NCBI GenBank assembly: GCA_051155775.1
Contig: DAXETV010000021.1
Location: 38,625 to 102,624 of the forward strand
Reading direction: 5' to 3'
DNA: 64,000 nt
Origin: CAYSCZ01 sp051155775
Lineage (GTDB): Bacteria; Bacteroidota; Bacteroidia; Cytophagales; Cyclobacteriaceae
Part shown: piece by piece, positions 28,016-37,647 of the stretch
Position numbering within the stretch: the first letter of the stretch is position 1
How the letters are laid out: the number at the start of each line of letters is the position of its first letter
The notes under the pieces: model-generated
The model's database searches: none
Told to the model about the DNA's origin: nothing
The model's input: only the letters and a program-made list of their open reading frames with translations
Translations under genes and position numbers: made by a program

Positions 28016-28504
28016 ATGTCAGTAATACAGCCCCATCCTCCCGGTTTTGAAGATCAGGTCTATCGTTTTAGCTTTCACGTAAGTGCAGGTGTGAACAGAA
28101 CATGGGACTGGCTTAACGACCCAAAAACATTTACTGAAACACAATTCTGGCCTTTTGTTGTGGAATTTTACAGCCCGGAGCCGGAAGTAATACCCACTGG
28201 TTTTCATGAGGGCGTGCTTACCAACCATTATGGCCCCTTTTTAAACTTTGCCGGCTTATTGACCAAGATCAAGCATAATAAATATCGTGATCTGCAATAT
28301 TATTATGGCAGCTATGCCATCAATTTCATGTGGATAAGACCGTACCGTCTGGAGTTTTGGGTACAAGAGGAACATGGCAAAACATTAATAACCTGTGCGG
28401 TAAGTTGTTATGTGAAGCCTTTCATAGCAAATTTTTGGTGGAGGCTTCAAAAGACTTTTTGGAAAAGATTCGAAAAGTGGGCTCAGAAATCATTAAGAAA
28501 ATAG
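28016..28504 (+). CDS. SRPBCC/START-like fold protein (hypothetical)
   Basis: A 162-residue protein without a signal peptide. The N-terminal FSFHVSAGVNRTWDWLNDPKTF resembles the first strand and helix of polyketide cyclase/SRPBCC ligand-binding domains, and the C-terminal amphipathic helix (FWWRLQKTFWKRFEKWAQKSL) fits the long closing helix of that fold. It is unusually rich in Trp, Tyr and Phe, suggesting a hydrophobic ligand cavity. No ligand or partner is indicated. It converges with the MscS gene: one base separates the two stop codons. Confidence 0.72.
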   Translation: MSVIQPHPPGFEDQVYRFSFHVSAGVNRTWDWLNDPKTFTETQFWPFVVEFYSPEPEVIPTGFHEGVLTNHYGPFLNFAGLLTKIKHNKYRDLQYYYGSYAINFMWIRPYRLEFWVQEEHGKTLITCAVSCYVKPFIANFWWRLQKTFWKRFEKWAQKSLRK

Positions 28505-28505
28505 A

Positions 28506-29426
28506 TTATTGAGCCTGATTCTTAGGCTTTAGATCTTCTTTACCTTCAACGTAGTTGTGATAAACCCTTCTGGTGGGGTAGGCAAAATCCATATCCGTAT
28601 TATCCTGAAAAGCATCCAATACATCCTCCCAGATTGATTGCTCTGAATTTCGCCTTTGGTGAGGTGATATCAAATACCGCATGGTAAGCATAATCCCGCT
28701 ATCTTTAACCGTTGTATAAACTATTGGCGTAAGTTTGGTGTAGAGAATCATATACTTCTTTGAAGTTTCTATGAGTTTTTGTTGCGCTGTTTCAGTAAGG
28801 TGTTCTGCATGTTCTTTAACGATTTTTTCCAGAATGGACTTTGCTTTTCTCCAATTGCTTTCAAATGTTACCAATACACCAATTTCATTCCAGATATGAC
28901 TAAATGCCTGGTTGTAATTTGCCTGTGCTTCTGTAAATACTTTTCCATTAGGTATATGAATGATTCTTCCTGTACTTTGATCTGAGTCAACCCAATTACC
29001 TACTTCATTGATGGTGAATTGAAACACACGGGTGTCTATTACATCGCCTCTGTGTTCACCGATTTGAATTCGATCTCCTATGGTAAAAGGCCTTCGAACC
29101 AGGATAAATATCCAACCCGCCGTATTGACAATCAAATCCTTTAATGCAATGGTTAAACCTGCCGATATCAAACCAATAACAGTAGCAACAGATTCATATT
29201 CAGTGAACCAAATCAGAATAATGATGATGAATGCAAATGCGCTTATGATATACTTCGCTCCCCTGCTCCAGTAGTACCTTTCCTTTATATTCTCAACTTT
29301 CTCAATGACCAACCTGATAATAATATACCTGAGAATAAAGGCAATCAATAAAGTGATTGCAGAATAGAATATCTTAGATTGGATATCCGGTGTAAGCTGC
29401 CAGTTGTTTGCGATCCATTCTTCCAT
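28506..29426 (-). CDS. MscS-family mechanosensitive ion channel
   Basis: An inner-membrane channel of the MscS type that opens under membrane tension during osmotic downshift. In 306 residues there are three hydrophobic segments (about 20-40, 58-78 and 82-115), the last being the Gly/Ala-rich pore helix region ATVIGLISAGLTIALKDLIVNTAGW, followed by the beta domain entry RRPFTIGDRIQIGEHRGDVIDT. The cytoplasmic alpha/beta cage follows to about residue 280. Length is close to the minimal MscS (286). It is convergent with the SRPBCC-like gene and divergent from the GNAT/nitrilase gene. Confidence 0.92.
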   Translation of the reverse strand: MEEWIANNWQLTPDIQSKIFYSAITLLIAFILRYIIIRLVIEKVENIKERYYWSRGAKYIISAFAFIIIILIWFTEYESVATVIGLISAGLTIALKDLIVNTAGWIFILVRRPFTIGDRIQIGEHRGDVIDTRVFQFTINEVGNWVDSDQSTGRIIHIPNGKVFTEAQANYNQAFSHIWNEIGVLVTFESNWRKAKSILEKIVKEHAEHLTETAQQKLIETSKKYMILYTKLTPIVYTTVKDSGIMLTMRYLISPHQRRNSEQSIWEDVLDAFQDNTDMDFAYPTRRVYHNYVEGKEDLKPKNQAQ

Positions 29427-29561
29427 TATTGAATAGTTATTTCACTAATTGTAATTAAATTTATTTATTCTTAACAGTCATCATAATCTTTAAAAATTCG
29501 TTTCTATCAAATTAGCTCAACTATCAATTAAAATTGTCTTTTAGAATCTAAACAGAATACC

Positions 29562-31112
29562 ATGGAAAATACTCCGGAAATAGGGGATATTGGCACGATA
29601 GAAGTCAGAAGATTACAACTTTCTGATTACAACGACATCAAAAGCGCTATGATAGAGGCCTACAGCAACTGGGAAGGCGCTTATTGGCGAAAACATCATA
29701 TCGAAAAGCTCTTAAAAATATTTCCACAGGGCCAGTTTGGCGTTACAGTCGACGGGAAGATTGTTGGCGCCGCTTTGTCCATCATTGTTGAGTATTCCTT
29801 CTTGCAAAGCGAACACACCTATCGGGACATCACCGGCAAGTATACTTTTGAAACACATAAACCTAAAGGTGATGTGCTGTATGGAATTGAAGTCTTCGTA
29901 CATCCGGATTACAGAGGCCTAAGATTAGGAAGAAGGCTGTATGATGCCCGAAAAGAGCTCTGTGAAGAAATGAACCTTAGGGCAATAATATTTGGGGGCC
30001 GTATTCCGAATTATTTTAAATATGCCAAAGAATTAAGCCCTAAGCAGTACATACAAAAGGTAAAATACAAAGAAATTTATGATCCCACGCTTTCTTTCCA
30101 ATTATCCAATGATTTCCATGTCAAAAAAGTATTGACCGGTTATATGCCGGGCGATGAGGAATCCAAAGAGTTTGCCGTTCTTTTACAGTGGGATAACATA
30201 TACTACACCAAGCCAACAAAGAAGATGCCCGAAGAGAAATCAGTGGTTCGGATGGGATTGATTCAATGGCAAATGAGGCCTTACAAAGGGTTGGATGACC
30301 TCTACGAGCAGATAGAATTTTTCGTCGATGCGGTGTCTGGATATAAATGTGATTTTACCTTATTTCCTGAGTTTTTCAATGCACCGCTGATGGCAGAATA
30401 CAACCAATTATCGGAACCTGATTCGATTAGGGAGCTGGCAAAGTATACAGAGGAGATCCGGGATCGGTTTATTCAGCTGGCAATCAGCTACAACACGAAT
30501 ATTATCACCGGTAGTATGCCGTTTATAAATGATGATAAGTTGTATAATGTCGGTTATTTATGCAGAAGAAATGGAACATATGAATATTATGAAAAAATCC
30601 ATACTACTCCTGATGAGATCAAATGCTGGGGGATGCATGGGGGCAAACAAGTAAAAACTTTCGATACTGATTGTGGGAAAATTGGCGTGCTCATTTGCTA
30701 CGACGTTGAATTTCCGGAGCTGCCAAGGTTACTTGCCCAGCAGGGAATGAATATATTATTTGTACCGTTTCTGACCGATACACAAAATGGATACTCAAGG
30801 GTACGGAATACAGCCTGTGCAAGAGCTATTGAAAATGAGTGTTATGTTGCTATAGCAGGATCTGTGGGTAACCTGCCAAAAGTTCACAACATGGATATTC
30901 AGTTTGCCCAGTCTGTAGTTTTTACCCCTTGCGATTTTTCCTTCCCAACCAATGGCATAAAAGCAGAGGCAACACCAAACACGGAAATGATACTTGTTGC
31001 TGACGTGGATATGGACCTTTTAAAAGAACTCCATCAATATGGTGCGGTGACCAACCTTAAAGACCGCAGAAATGATGTTTACGCAGTCACTCTAAAAGCA
31101 GGAATGGAATGA
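29562..31112 (+). CDS. Fused GNAT acetyltransferase / nitrilase-family amidohydrolase
   Basis: A 516-residue bifunctional protein. The N-terminal part (about 12-210) is a GNAT fold with the acetyl-CoA loop YRGLRLGRRLYDARKELCEE. The C-terminal part (about 227-510) is a carbon-nitrogen hydrolase with the triad Glu in LFPEFFNAPL, Lys in EKIHTTPDE and Cys in IGVLICYDVEFPE. The fusion is a recurrent architecture in Bacteroidota and other phyla; the joint reaction is unknown, but acylation plus amide hydrolysis on one amine substrate is a reasonable inference. It stands upstream of two small genes, and the CocE - ATP-grasp run follows within 1 kb. Confidence 0.92.
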   Translation: MENTPEIGDIGTIEVRRLQLSDYNDIKSAMIEAYSNWEGAYWRKHHIEKLLKIFPQGQFGVTVDGKIVGAALSIIVEYSFLQSEHTYRDITGKYTFETHKPKGDVLYGIEVFVHPDYRGLRLGRRLYDARKELCEEMNLRAIIFGGRIPNYFKYAKELSPKQYIQKVKYKEIYDPTLSFQLSNDFHVKKVLTGYMPGDEESKEFAVLLQWDNIYYTKPTKKMPEEKSVVRMGLIQWQMRPYKGLDDLYEQIEFFVDAVSGYKCDFTLFPEFFNAPLMAEYNQLSEPDSIRELAKYTEEIRDRFIQLAISYNTNIITGSMPFINDDKLYNVGYLCRRNGTYEYYEKIHTTPDEIKCWGMHGGKQVKTFDTDCGKIGVLICYDVEFPELPRLLAQQGMNILFVPFLTDTQNGYSRVRNTACARAIENECYVAIAGSVGNLPKVHNMDIQFAQSVVFTPCDFSFPTNGIKAEATPNTEMILVADVDMDLLKELHQYGAVTNLKDRRNDVYAVTLKAGME

Positions 31113-31191
31113 CAGACCAAATAAAGTTGCTGTTTGGTTTGACTTTTTCCATGGTTTTCGTTATATAATAAGTACACAAAAACAAAAATTC

Positions 31192-31329
31192 ATGAACGTA
31201 TTAAAAAAGCTCTTAACCATAGTTGGTGCCGGTTTAGCAATCTTAGGAGGATTATTTCTCCTTGGAAAAAGTAAAAAAGACCATCAAAATGATGAAACCC
31301 AGTTAAATAATTCAGACAACGAAAAATAA
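31192..31329 (+). CDS. Small single-span membrane protein (45 residues)
   Basis: ATG at 31192 to TAA at 31327-31329. The translation starts MNVLKKLLTIVGAGLAILGG and continues LFLLGKSKKDHQNDETQLNN: one Gly-rich hydrophobic span followed by a charged hydrophilic tail. It ends seven bases before the next gene, a coiled-coil protein, and is probably cotranscribed with it. The layout (short TM span plus basic then polar tail, next to a helical stress-like protein) recalls YtxH-like small envelope proteins, but no family is assigned. It falls below usual gene-finder length limits. Confidence 0.65.
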   Translation: MNVLKKLLTIVGAGLAILGGLFLLGKSKKDHQNDETQLNNSDNEK

Positions 31330-31336
31330 ATTTGTT

Positions 31337-31858
31337 ATGGAAGAACAAGATAAAAACCAACCCAAAGAAAAGGCGAATGAAAACGCCTCACAAACAAGCG
31401 AGGAAAGTAAGAATAAACTTCGTGAATCACTAGAAGAGTTCCTTGGTGAATTCAGGGAAAATGTAATGGAAGGTGCAAAAGAAGTAGGGAAAATCTCGGC
31501 TGAAGTATTTCAAAAAGTCAAAGAAGATGTTTCCGATTATTATGAATCTAAAATCAAGCATACCAATATTTATAAGACGAGTAATGAATCTTTTGAAAAG
31601 GTATCTCAAAACATTAAAAACGCCATTGACAAGTTTAAAGGTAATTGGCAAATGAAACAACTATCCAATGAAAGGGATCAGTTTGCAAAAGAATTTGGTA
31701 TGGCCGTCTATCATGAGTATATGAAAAATGAATCCGTCCATAAACAGTTTCTCACAACAAAAAAGATTAGCAAAATGATAGAAGAGATCCATGACAGGGA
31801 AGAGAAAATACTAGAAACAGCAAATAAACTATCCGAAGAAGAAAAAGCGGAATCTTAA
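31337..31858 (+). CDS. Charged coiled-coil protein (hypothetical)
   Basis: A 173-residue soluble protein, almost wholly helical and very rich in Lys and Glu. The first 30 residues are disordered (EEQDKNQPKEKANENASQTS); heptad-like segments follow (LREFLGEF-type repeats, VGKISAEVFQKVKEDVSDYY, IKNAIDKFKGNWQMK). The region 35-110 resembles the apolipoprotein/LEA-like amphipathic repeats seen in stress proteins. No enzymatic motif is seen. It follows the 45-residue membrane protein by seven bases, so the two may form a membrane-tethered pair. Function unknown. Confidence 0.75.
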   Translation: MEEQDKNQPKEKANENASQTSEESKNKLRESLEEFLGEFRENVMEGAKEVGKISAEVFQKVKEDVSDYYESKIKHTNIYKTSNESFEKVSQNIKNAIDKFKGNWQMKQLSNERDQFAKEFGMAVYHEYMKNESVHKQFLTTKKISKMIEEIHDREEKILETANKLSEEEKAES

Positions 31859-31966
31859 ACGGGATAGCGCAAAAACCTCAAATAACATTCCGGGTTCAAC
31901 TCAGGGCTTAACTTTCAGATTATCTGGAATTTAAACCTATGATAGCTACCCGGAATGGTAAGTATT

Positions 31967-31974
31967 TACTTTTG
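31967..31974 (+). promoter_or_regulatory. Candidate -7 box for the CocE - ATP-grasp run
   Basis: TACTTTTG is a perfect TAnnTTTG placed 75 bases ahead of the hydrolase ATG at 32049. A -33 TTTG is not seen at the normal distance. Confidence 0.4.
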
Positions 31975-32048
31975 CTATACCCTTATTATTAACCTCAATT
32001 ATGATAAATTGAGCTCGTAAAAATCAATCAATCTATTTATTAATTGGA

Positions 32049-34037
32049 ATGAAAATCCTGGATAATGTTTGGATAACCATGCCTGATTGTTGTAGGTTAT
32101 CAGCAAAAATATGGATACCAGATAATGCGGAAAAAGAGCCTGTACCGGCAATCTTTGAATACATCCCCTACCGGAAAAGGGATTTTAAGGCGATAAGAGA
32201 CGCTCAGATTTACACATATTTTGCAAATTATGGTTACGCGGGCGTCAGGGTAGACCTTAGGGGCAGCGGGGATTCTGAAGGCTTACTACGTGATGAATAC
32301 CTTCAACAAGAGCTTGACGATGGCCTGGAAGTAATTAAATGGATTACCTCGCAAGCCTGGTGTGATGGAAATGTAGGTATGATTGGAATATCATGGGGAG
32401 GTTTTAATGGACTGCAGATTGCAGCACTGCAACCTCCCGCCCTCAAGGCAGTTGTGTCAGTAGCCTCGTCAGATAATCGGTACTCCGATGATGTTCACTA
32501 CATGGGTGGTAATTTATTGACAGATAATTTATCCTGGGCATCCACCATGTTTGCTTACAACTCCTGCCCTCCTGATCCAGAGGTTGTAGGAAACAACTGG
32601 ATGGATTTATGGCTGGAGCGCCTGGAGGGAAGTGACCTATGGCTTAAGAGCTGGCTGGAACATCAACGATTTGATGACTACTGGAAACATGCCTCTGTAT
32701 GTTTCAATTATGATAAGATCAAATGCCCAATATACGCAATAGGTGGCTGGGCAGATGGTTATTCCAATACTGTGTTCAGATTGGTGGAAAATTTAAAAGT
32801 GCCAACCAAAGGTTTAATTGGTGCCTGGGGACACAAGTACCCACATCTTGGAGGGCCTGGCCCAACCATTGATTTTATGGCAGAATGTGTTAAGTGGTGG
32901 GATAGATGGTTGAAAAAAATTGAAAATGGCATAGACGAAGAACCTACACTCAGGGTATGGATGCAGGATACGGTTTCACCCATCTCCTCTAAGCGTCCCG
33001 GCCGGTGGATTGCTGAAAAGTCCTTCCCCTCACCTAACGTGACCTGTAAACATGCCAAGTTAAAAAACGGACAGCTTGATTTTGATGATAGCTTACCGGA
33101 TTTTTCTCCCGTTGCTACCATTCAAAGCCCACTTAGTGTAGGTTTATTTGCCGGCAAATGGTGTTCATATGCGGCTTCTACGGATTTACCCAGTGATCAG
33201 CGGGAAGAAGATGGCGGAGCACTTGTTTATGAATCTACACCATTAAGTAATGATATTGAAATTTTTGGAGCCCCTGAGATTACTCTTTCACTAAGTAGTG
33301 ACAAACCTGTTGCCATGATAGCTGCAAGATTATCTGACGTAGCACCAAATGGAAGAGCTACCAGGGTAACTTATGGTGTTTTAAACCTAACCCATAGAAA
33401 AAGTGATGAATTCCCGGAAGAATTAGAACCGGGAAAAAAATATGAAATAAGCCTTAGACTTAATCATATCGCTCAGCACTTTCCGAAAGATCATCAAATA
33501 AGGTTATCGCTTTCTACATCATACTGGCCACTGGTATGGCCCGCCCCAGAGCCGGCCAGATTAACCATTTACCCTGTGGATTGTAAGTTATCACTCCCTG
33601 TTAGGAACCCTTCACAACTGGATAACCAACTGAGAGATTTGGGCACTCCAAGACTTGAAGAGGAATTATCTACCACCCTACATGTCCCCGCAAAGCGGGA
33701 ATGGCAGGTGATCCATAACCTGGCCTCAAATGAAGTAACACTTCAAGTCACCAATAATGATGCTCAATACACGATAGATGATATAGATTGGACAATCCGG
33801 AAAGATGTTACAGAAAAGTATAGCTACCAAAGTTATAATTATGATACCTTAAGAGGGGAAGTGATCAGCAGGCGTAGCTTTAAAAGAGGTGACTGGTCAA
33901 CATTTACAATCACCAGAACCGTTCTTACTTCCACAAAAACACATTTTGTTATTCGTGCCAGCCTTGATGCCTACGAAGGAGATGTACGGGTATTTAGTAA
34001 ATCCTGGAATGAAAGAATCAAAAGAAATTATTTGTAA
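32049..34037 (+). CDS. CocE/NonD-family serine hydrolase
   Basis: A 662-residue hydrolase of the X-Pro dipeptidyl-peptidase/cocaine esterase class, acting on esters, amides or acyl-peptides. The alpha/beta hydrolase core (about 10-290) shows EYIPYRKRDF, the nucleophile elbow GISWGGFNGLQ, and late acid/base positions near YAIGGWADGYSNTV and GAWGHKYPHLGGPG. The C-terminal beta-sandwich jelly roll (about 310-560; GAPEITLSLSSDKPVAMIAARLSDV) is diagnostic. A further 100-residue beta-rich tail is present. No signal peptide is seen, so it is cytoplasmic. The ATP-grasp gene follows 15 bases later, so the pair probably acts in one pathway. Confidence 0.9.
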   Translation: MKILDNVWITMPDCCRLSAKIWIPDNAEKEPVPAIFEYIPYRKRDFKAIRDAQIYTYFANYGYAGVRVDLRGSGDSEGLLRDEYLQQELDDGLEVIKWITSQAWCDGNVGMIGISWGGFNGLQIAALQPPALKAVVSVASSDNRYSDDVHYMGGNLLTDNLSWASTMFAYNSCPPDPEVVGNNWMDLWLERLEGSDLWLKSWLEHQRFDDYWKHASVCFNYDKIKCPIYAIGGWADGYSNTVFRLVENLKVPTKGLIGAWGHKYPHLGGPGPTIDFMAECVKWWDRWLKKIENGIDEEPTLRVWMQDTVSPISSKRPGRWIAEKSFPSPNVTCKHAKLKNGQLDFDDSLPDFSPVATIQSPLSVGLFAGKWCSYAASTDLPSDQREEDGGALVYESTPLSNDIEIFGAPEITLSLSSDKPVAMIAARLSDVAPNGRATRVTYGVLNLTHRKSDEFPEELEPGKKYEISLRLNHIAQHFPKDHQIRLSLSTSYWPLVWPAPEPARLTIYPVDCKLSLPVRNPSQLDNQLRDLGTPRLEEELSTTLHVPAKREWQVIHNLASNEVTLQVTNNDAQYTIDDIDWTIRKDVTEKYSYQSYNYDTLRGEVISRRSFKRGDWSTFTITRTVLTSTKTHFVIRASLDAYEGDVRVFSKSWNERIKRNYL

Positions 34038-34052
34038 TTAGAATTATTAGTC

Positions 34053-35345
34053 ATGAAAAAACAAGTATTTGTAATTGGATTGGATGAATTCAATCTGAAT
34101 AAGCTACAAAAACTCCCTGGTTCCGACGACATTAATTTTCTTCCTGCCTTGAAGATTTCTGAAATGCGACAGGTAGAAAATTTTAACATGGAAAATCTTA
34201 TAAACCTTTGTATTGAAAGAATAGACCAGCATGGGCATATAGATGCCATTGTTAGTTATTATGATTTTCCCGGAACCACCATCCTGCCAATTATCGCCGC
34301 GAAATATAGTTTACCCGGCCCCACACTTGAAAGCGTTATGAAGTGTGAGAATAAATACTGGAGCCGTCTGGAGCAAAGCAAAATAATTGGTGAACATATA
34401 CCCATGTTTCGGGCTTTCGATCCATTCGATAAAGAAGCCTTTGAAAAGTTAGGAATGATCATGCCTTTTTGGATCAAGCCTATTAAGTCGTTCCGCTCAT
34501 TTCTTGCTTATAAGATAAATGGCCAGGCTCAATTTCTTGAATGTATGGAGGAGGTAAAAAAGCATATCGATTTCATTTCTGAACCATTCAATTATGTTAT
34601 GAAGAATTACAACCTGCCTGAAGAGTTTGCATCCATGGAGGAAACTTGTATTGCAGAAAGCCCTATCAGTGGCCACCAGTGTACAGTTGAAGGCTATTCC
34701 TACAAAGGAAATGTAATCGTATACGGGATCGTTGACTCAATCAGGGAAGAAGACAGGTCTTCCTTTGGGCGGTATGAATACCCCTCCTCCCTGCCCCAGG
34801 AGATACAATTTAGAATGGCGGATGTAACAAGAAGGATCATCACCCAATTAGGATTAGACAATTCACCATTCAATATTGAATACTTCTATAACCAGACAGC
34901 TGACGAAGTTTACTTACTTGAAATAAATCCAAGAATATCTCAGGCACATACCGACATTTTTGAGAAAGTTCATGGCATCTCTCACCATTATGTGATGCTT
35001 TCCCTGGCACTGGGCCAAAAACCTAAAACACTTGAAAACAAAGGCCAGTTTAACAAAGCCGCTAACTTTATGTTAAGGACATTCGAAACCGGAAAAGTAA
35101 AGAAAGCACCGAAAGAAGATGAAATAAAAATCCTTAAAAAATTCATACCTGGCTTAGAAATCAAAATTCAGGTAAAAGACGGCATGCACCTTTCTGACCT
35201 CCAGGGGCAGGACAGCTACAGCTATGAATTAGCCAACATTTTTATTGGAGGCAGGGACCAGATGGAGCTTGTTGATAAATACCACCAATGTATCGATGGA
35301 CTCACCTTTGATATTGAGTATGATGAGTCAGTTCCATTGTATTAA
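34053..35345 (+). CDS. ATP-grasp carboxylate-amine ligase-like protein
   Basis: A 430-residue ATP-grasp enzyme. The N-terminal pre-ATP domain (about 1-95) has VFVIGLDEFNLNKLQKLPG and DAIVSYYDFPGTT. The ATP-binding domain (about 100-310) shows MKCENKYWSRLEQSKI, FWIKPIKSF with the phosphate-binding Lys, QCTVEGYSYKG and the metal-binding VYLLEINPRISQ. The fold activates a carboxylate as acyl phosphate for attack by an amine or other nucleophile; the substrate pair is not deducible. It sits 15 bases behind the CocE-type hydrolase and 65 bases before an SLC12-like transporter, suggesting a small-molecule route with ligation, cleavage and transport. Confidence 0.87.
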   Translation: MKKQVFVIGLDEFNLNKLQKLPGSDDINFLPALKISEMRQVENFNMENLINLCIERIDQHGHIDAIVSYYDFPGTTILPIIAAKYSLPGPTLESVMKCENKYWSRLEQSKIIGEHIPMFRAFDPFDKEAFEKLGMIMPFWIKPIKSFRSFLAYKINGQAQFLECMEEVKKHIDFISEPFNYVMKNYNLPEEFASMEETCIAESPISGHQCTVEGYSYKGNVIVYGIVDSIREEDRSSFGRYEYPSSLPQEIQFRMADVTRRIITQLGLDNSPFNIEYFYNQTADEVYLLEINPRISQAHTDIFEKVHGISHHYVMLSLALGQKPKTLENKGQFNKAANFMLRTFETGKVKKAPKEDEIKILKKFIPGLEIKIQVKDGMHLSDLQGQDSYSYELANIFIGGRDQMELVDKYHQCIDGLTFDIEYDESVPLY

Positions 35346-35410
35346 CTTTTGAGATCATATTAATATATTACTGGCTGTACCTAACCTATATATTTAATAA
35401 TAACCTGTAA

Positions 35411-37645
35411 ATGACAAAACTTGTAAAGGGAAAAGCAAATTTTGGTACAGCCCCTGTTTTCCTAACTGCCATTTCTACAATTCTGGGTGCCATAATGTTC
35501 CTTAGGTTTGGTTATGCCGTCGGAAATGTGGGATTACTTGGCACGGTTGCAATCATAATTATAGGCCATCTGGTAACATTACCAACGGCTATGGCTATTG
35601 CCGAGATCGCTACCAACCAAAAAGTGGAAGGCGGTGGAATCTACTACATCATTTCAAGATCCTTTGGTATCAATATAGGAGCGGCTATAGGCATTGCACT
35701 ATATCTCTCACAAGCCATTAGCGTGGCTTTCTATCTCATCGCTTTTGCAGAAGCTTTCGATCCCCTGATAGAATGGCTGAAGAATTCTTATGACATTATT
35801 ATTGAAGATAAAAGGCTGATCAGCATACCGGCATTGTTCATGCTGGCTTTGATTATGCTCACCAAAGGTGCTGATCTGGGAATGAAGGCCCTTTATGTTG
35901 TTGTGGCCATTTTAGCTGCATCATTAATACTTTTTTTTGTTGGCGAGACAGAATATCAGAAAACATCAACTGGTTTTGATGTGCTTGACTATGTTCCAAA
36001 TCACGATTCCTTCTTTTATGTGTTTTCAATATGCTTTCCGGCTTTTACAGGGATGGCAGCTGGTGTAGGACTCTCCGGTGACCTTAAAGACCCCAAAAAA
36101 TCAATACCCCTGGGAACCCTCACAGCTACCATCTTTGGTATGATTATTTATATAATTATTTCATACAAACTGGCAATTTCCGCTTCCCCGGGTGACCTCA
36201 ACGCCAATCAGTTGATCATGTCAGATATCGCCCTCTGGGGTCCGATTATTCCCCTGGGATTGGCCGCAGCAACACTTTCTTCGGCGCTGGGATCGATAAT
36301 AGTTGCCCCAAGGACATTACAAGCGTTGGCCGGAGATAAAATATTCCCTTTTAAAACTTTAAACGGGTTCCTGGCTAAAGAACTCCCCAAAAATAATGAG
36401 CCCTTAAATGGTTCCATGGTAACCTTAGCCATTGCACTGATATTTATTGCGTTAGGTGATGTAGATGCAGTAGCGGAGATCATCTCCATGTTTTTCATGG
36501 TCACCTATGGCGCTATCTGTTTAATATCCTTTCTTCAACATTTCGCTGCTGACCCGTCCTATAGACCTGCTTTTAAATCCAGGTGGTATCTGTCGCTTCT
36601 GGGCGCCATCATGTGTATTTACCTGATGTTCAGGATGAATCCTCTTTATGCATTTCTGTCAGTGGCTATCATGGTTGTCATTTATCTGGCGATCACTCGA
36701 TATAATGAAAACAAACAAGGCATGGCTATGATCTTTCAGGGTGTAATATTTCAACTAAGCCGACAGCTTCAGGTATTTCTGCAAAAAGCCGATAAAGAAA
36801 CTATTCTTACCTGGAGACCTTCTGTGATCTGTATATCATCTGATTCATTCTCCCGCTTTGCCGCCTTTGACCTTATGCGCTGGATATCTCATCGCTATGG
36901 ATTTGGCACCTACCTGCATTTTATAAAAGGATATGTGTCAAAAGAAACCAATAAGGAAGCAAAGGTTATCCTAAACCGGCTGATCGACAGGGCAGATATT
37001 TCCAACAGTAATGTCTTTATTGATACAATAATCTCTCCATCATATACCACTGCCATAGCTCAATCCATTCAATTGCCATCTGTATCAGGCAAAGAGGTAA
37101 ATATGTTCCTTTTTGAATACTCCAGAACCAATGGGCCATGCACGGAACAGATCATAGAGAATATTTCACTGGTAAAGGCGGTAGAGTTTGACATTTGTAT
37201 TCTTGCAAGCTCAGAAAAGAATTTCGGCTACCACCGGGAGATACACATCTGGATCACACAAAATGATTATGATAATGCTAATCTTATGATCCTGATGGGA
37301 TTTATTATAATGGGTCATCCCGAATGGAAAAATGCTGAAATCAAAATTTTTGCAATATTTACCTATGATGTGCTTAATGAACAGCGAATCAAATTATTAG
37401 CGCAAATAAAAGAAGGAAGGCTGCCCATCTCTCCCAGCAATGTGGAGCTTATTTCCCGAAAAGAAGGTATAAGAAACCGGGAAATAATTAATGAAAAATC
37501 TACAGATGCGGATTTATCAATAATCGGTTTCCGTAGTGAACATTTAAAACAAGTGGGGAGCAAAGCATTTGATGGATACGAAAATATGGGCAACATTTTA
37601 TTTGTCAGCTCTAACGTTGATAAAGAGATTATCACTGATAAATAG
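35411..37645 (+). CDS. SLC12-like (Na-K-Cl cotransporter family/APC superfamily) permease
   Basis: A 744-residue inner-membrane transporter. About 12 spans occupy residues 15-440; the first span region FLTAISTILGAIMFLRFGYAVG and the signature FPAFTGMAAGVGLSGDLKDPKKSIPLGTL are characteristic of cation-chloride cotransporters within the APC superfamily. A soluble C-terminal domain of about 290 residues follows, as in SLC12 proteins. The ion or amino-acid substrate cannot be fixed from sequence. It is in line with the ATP-grasp gene (65-base gap), and the GreA-like gene starts two bases after its stop. Confidence 0.9.
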   Translation: MTKLVKGKANFGTAPVFLTAISTILGAIMFLRFGYAVGNVGLLGTVAIIIIGHLVTLPTAMAIAEIATNQKVEGGGIYYIISRSFGINIGAAIGIALYLSQAISVAFYLIAFAEAFDPLIEWLKNSYDIIIEDKRLISIPALFMLALIMLTKGADLGMKALYVVVAILAASLILFFVGETEYQKTSTGFDVLDYVPNHDSFFYVFSICFPAFTGMAAGVGLSGDLKDPKKSIPLGTLTATIFGMIIYIIISYKLAISASPGDLNANQLIMSDIALWGPIIPLGLAAATLSSALGSIIVAPRTLQALAGDKIFPFKTLNGFLAKELPKNNEPLNGSMVTLAIALIFIALGDVDAVAEIISMFFMVTYGAICLISFLQHFAADPSYRPAFKSRWYLSLLGAIMCIYLMFRMNPLYAFLSVAIMVVIYLAITRYNENKQGMAMIFQGVIFQLSRQLQVFLQKADKETILTWRPSVICISSDSFSRFAAFDLMRWISHRYGFGTYLHFIKGYVSKETNKEAKVILNRLIDRADISNSNVFIDTIISPSYTTAIAQSIQLPSVSGKEVNMFLFEYSRTNGPCTEQIIENISLVKAVEFDICILASSEKNFGYHREIHIWITQNDYDNANLMILMGFIIMGHPEWKNAEIKIFAIFTYDVLNEQRIKLLAQIKEGRLPISPSNVELISRKEGIRNREIINEKSTDADLSIIGFRSEHLKQVGSKAFDGYENMGNILFVSSNVDKEIITDK

Positions 37646-37647
37646 CT

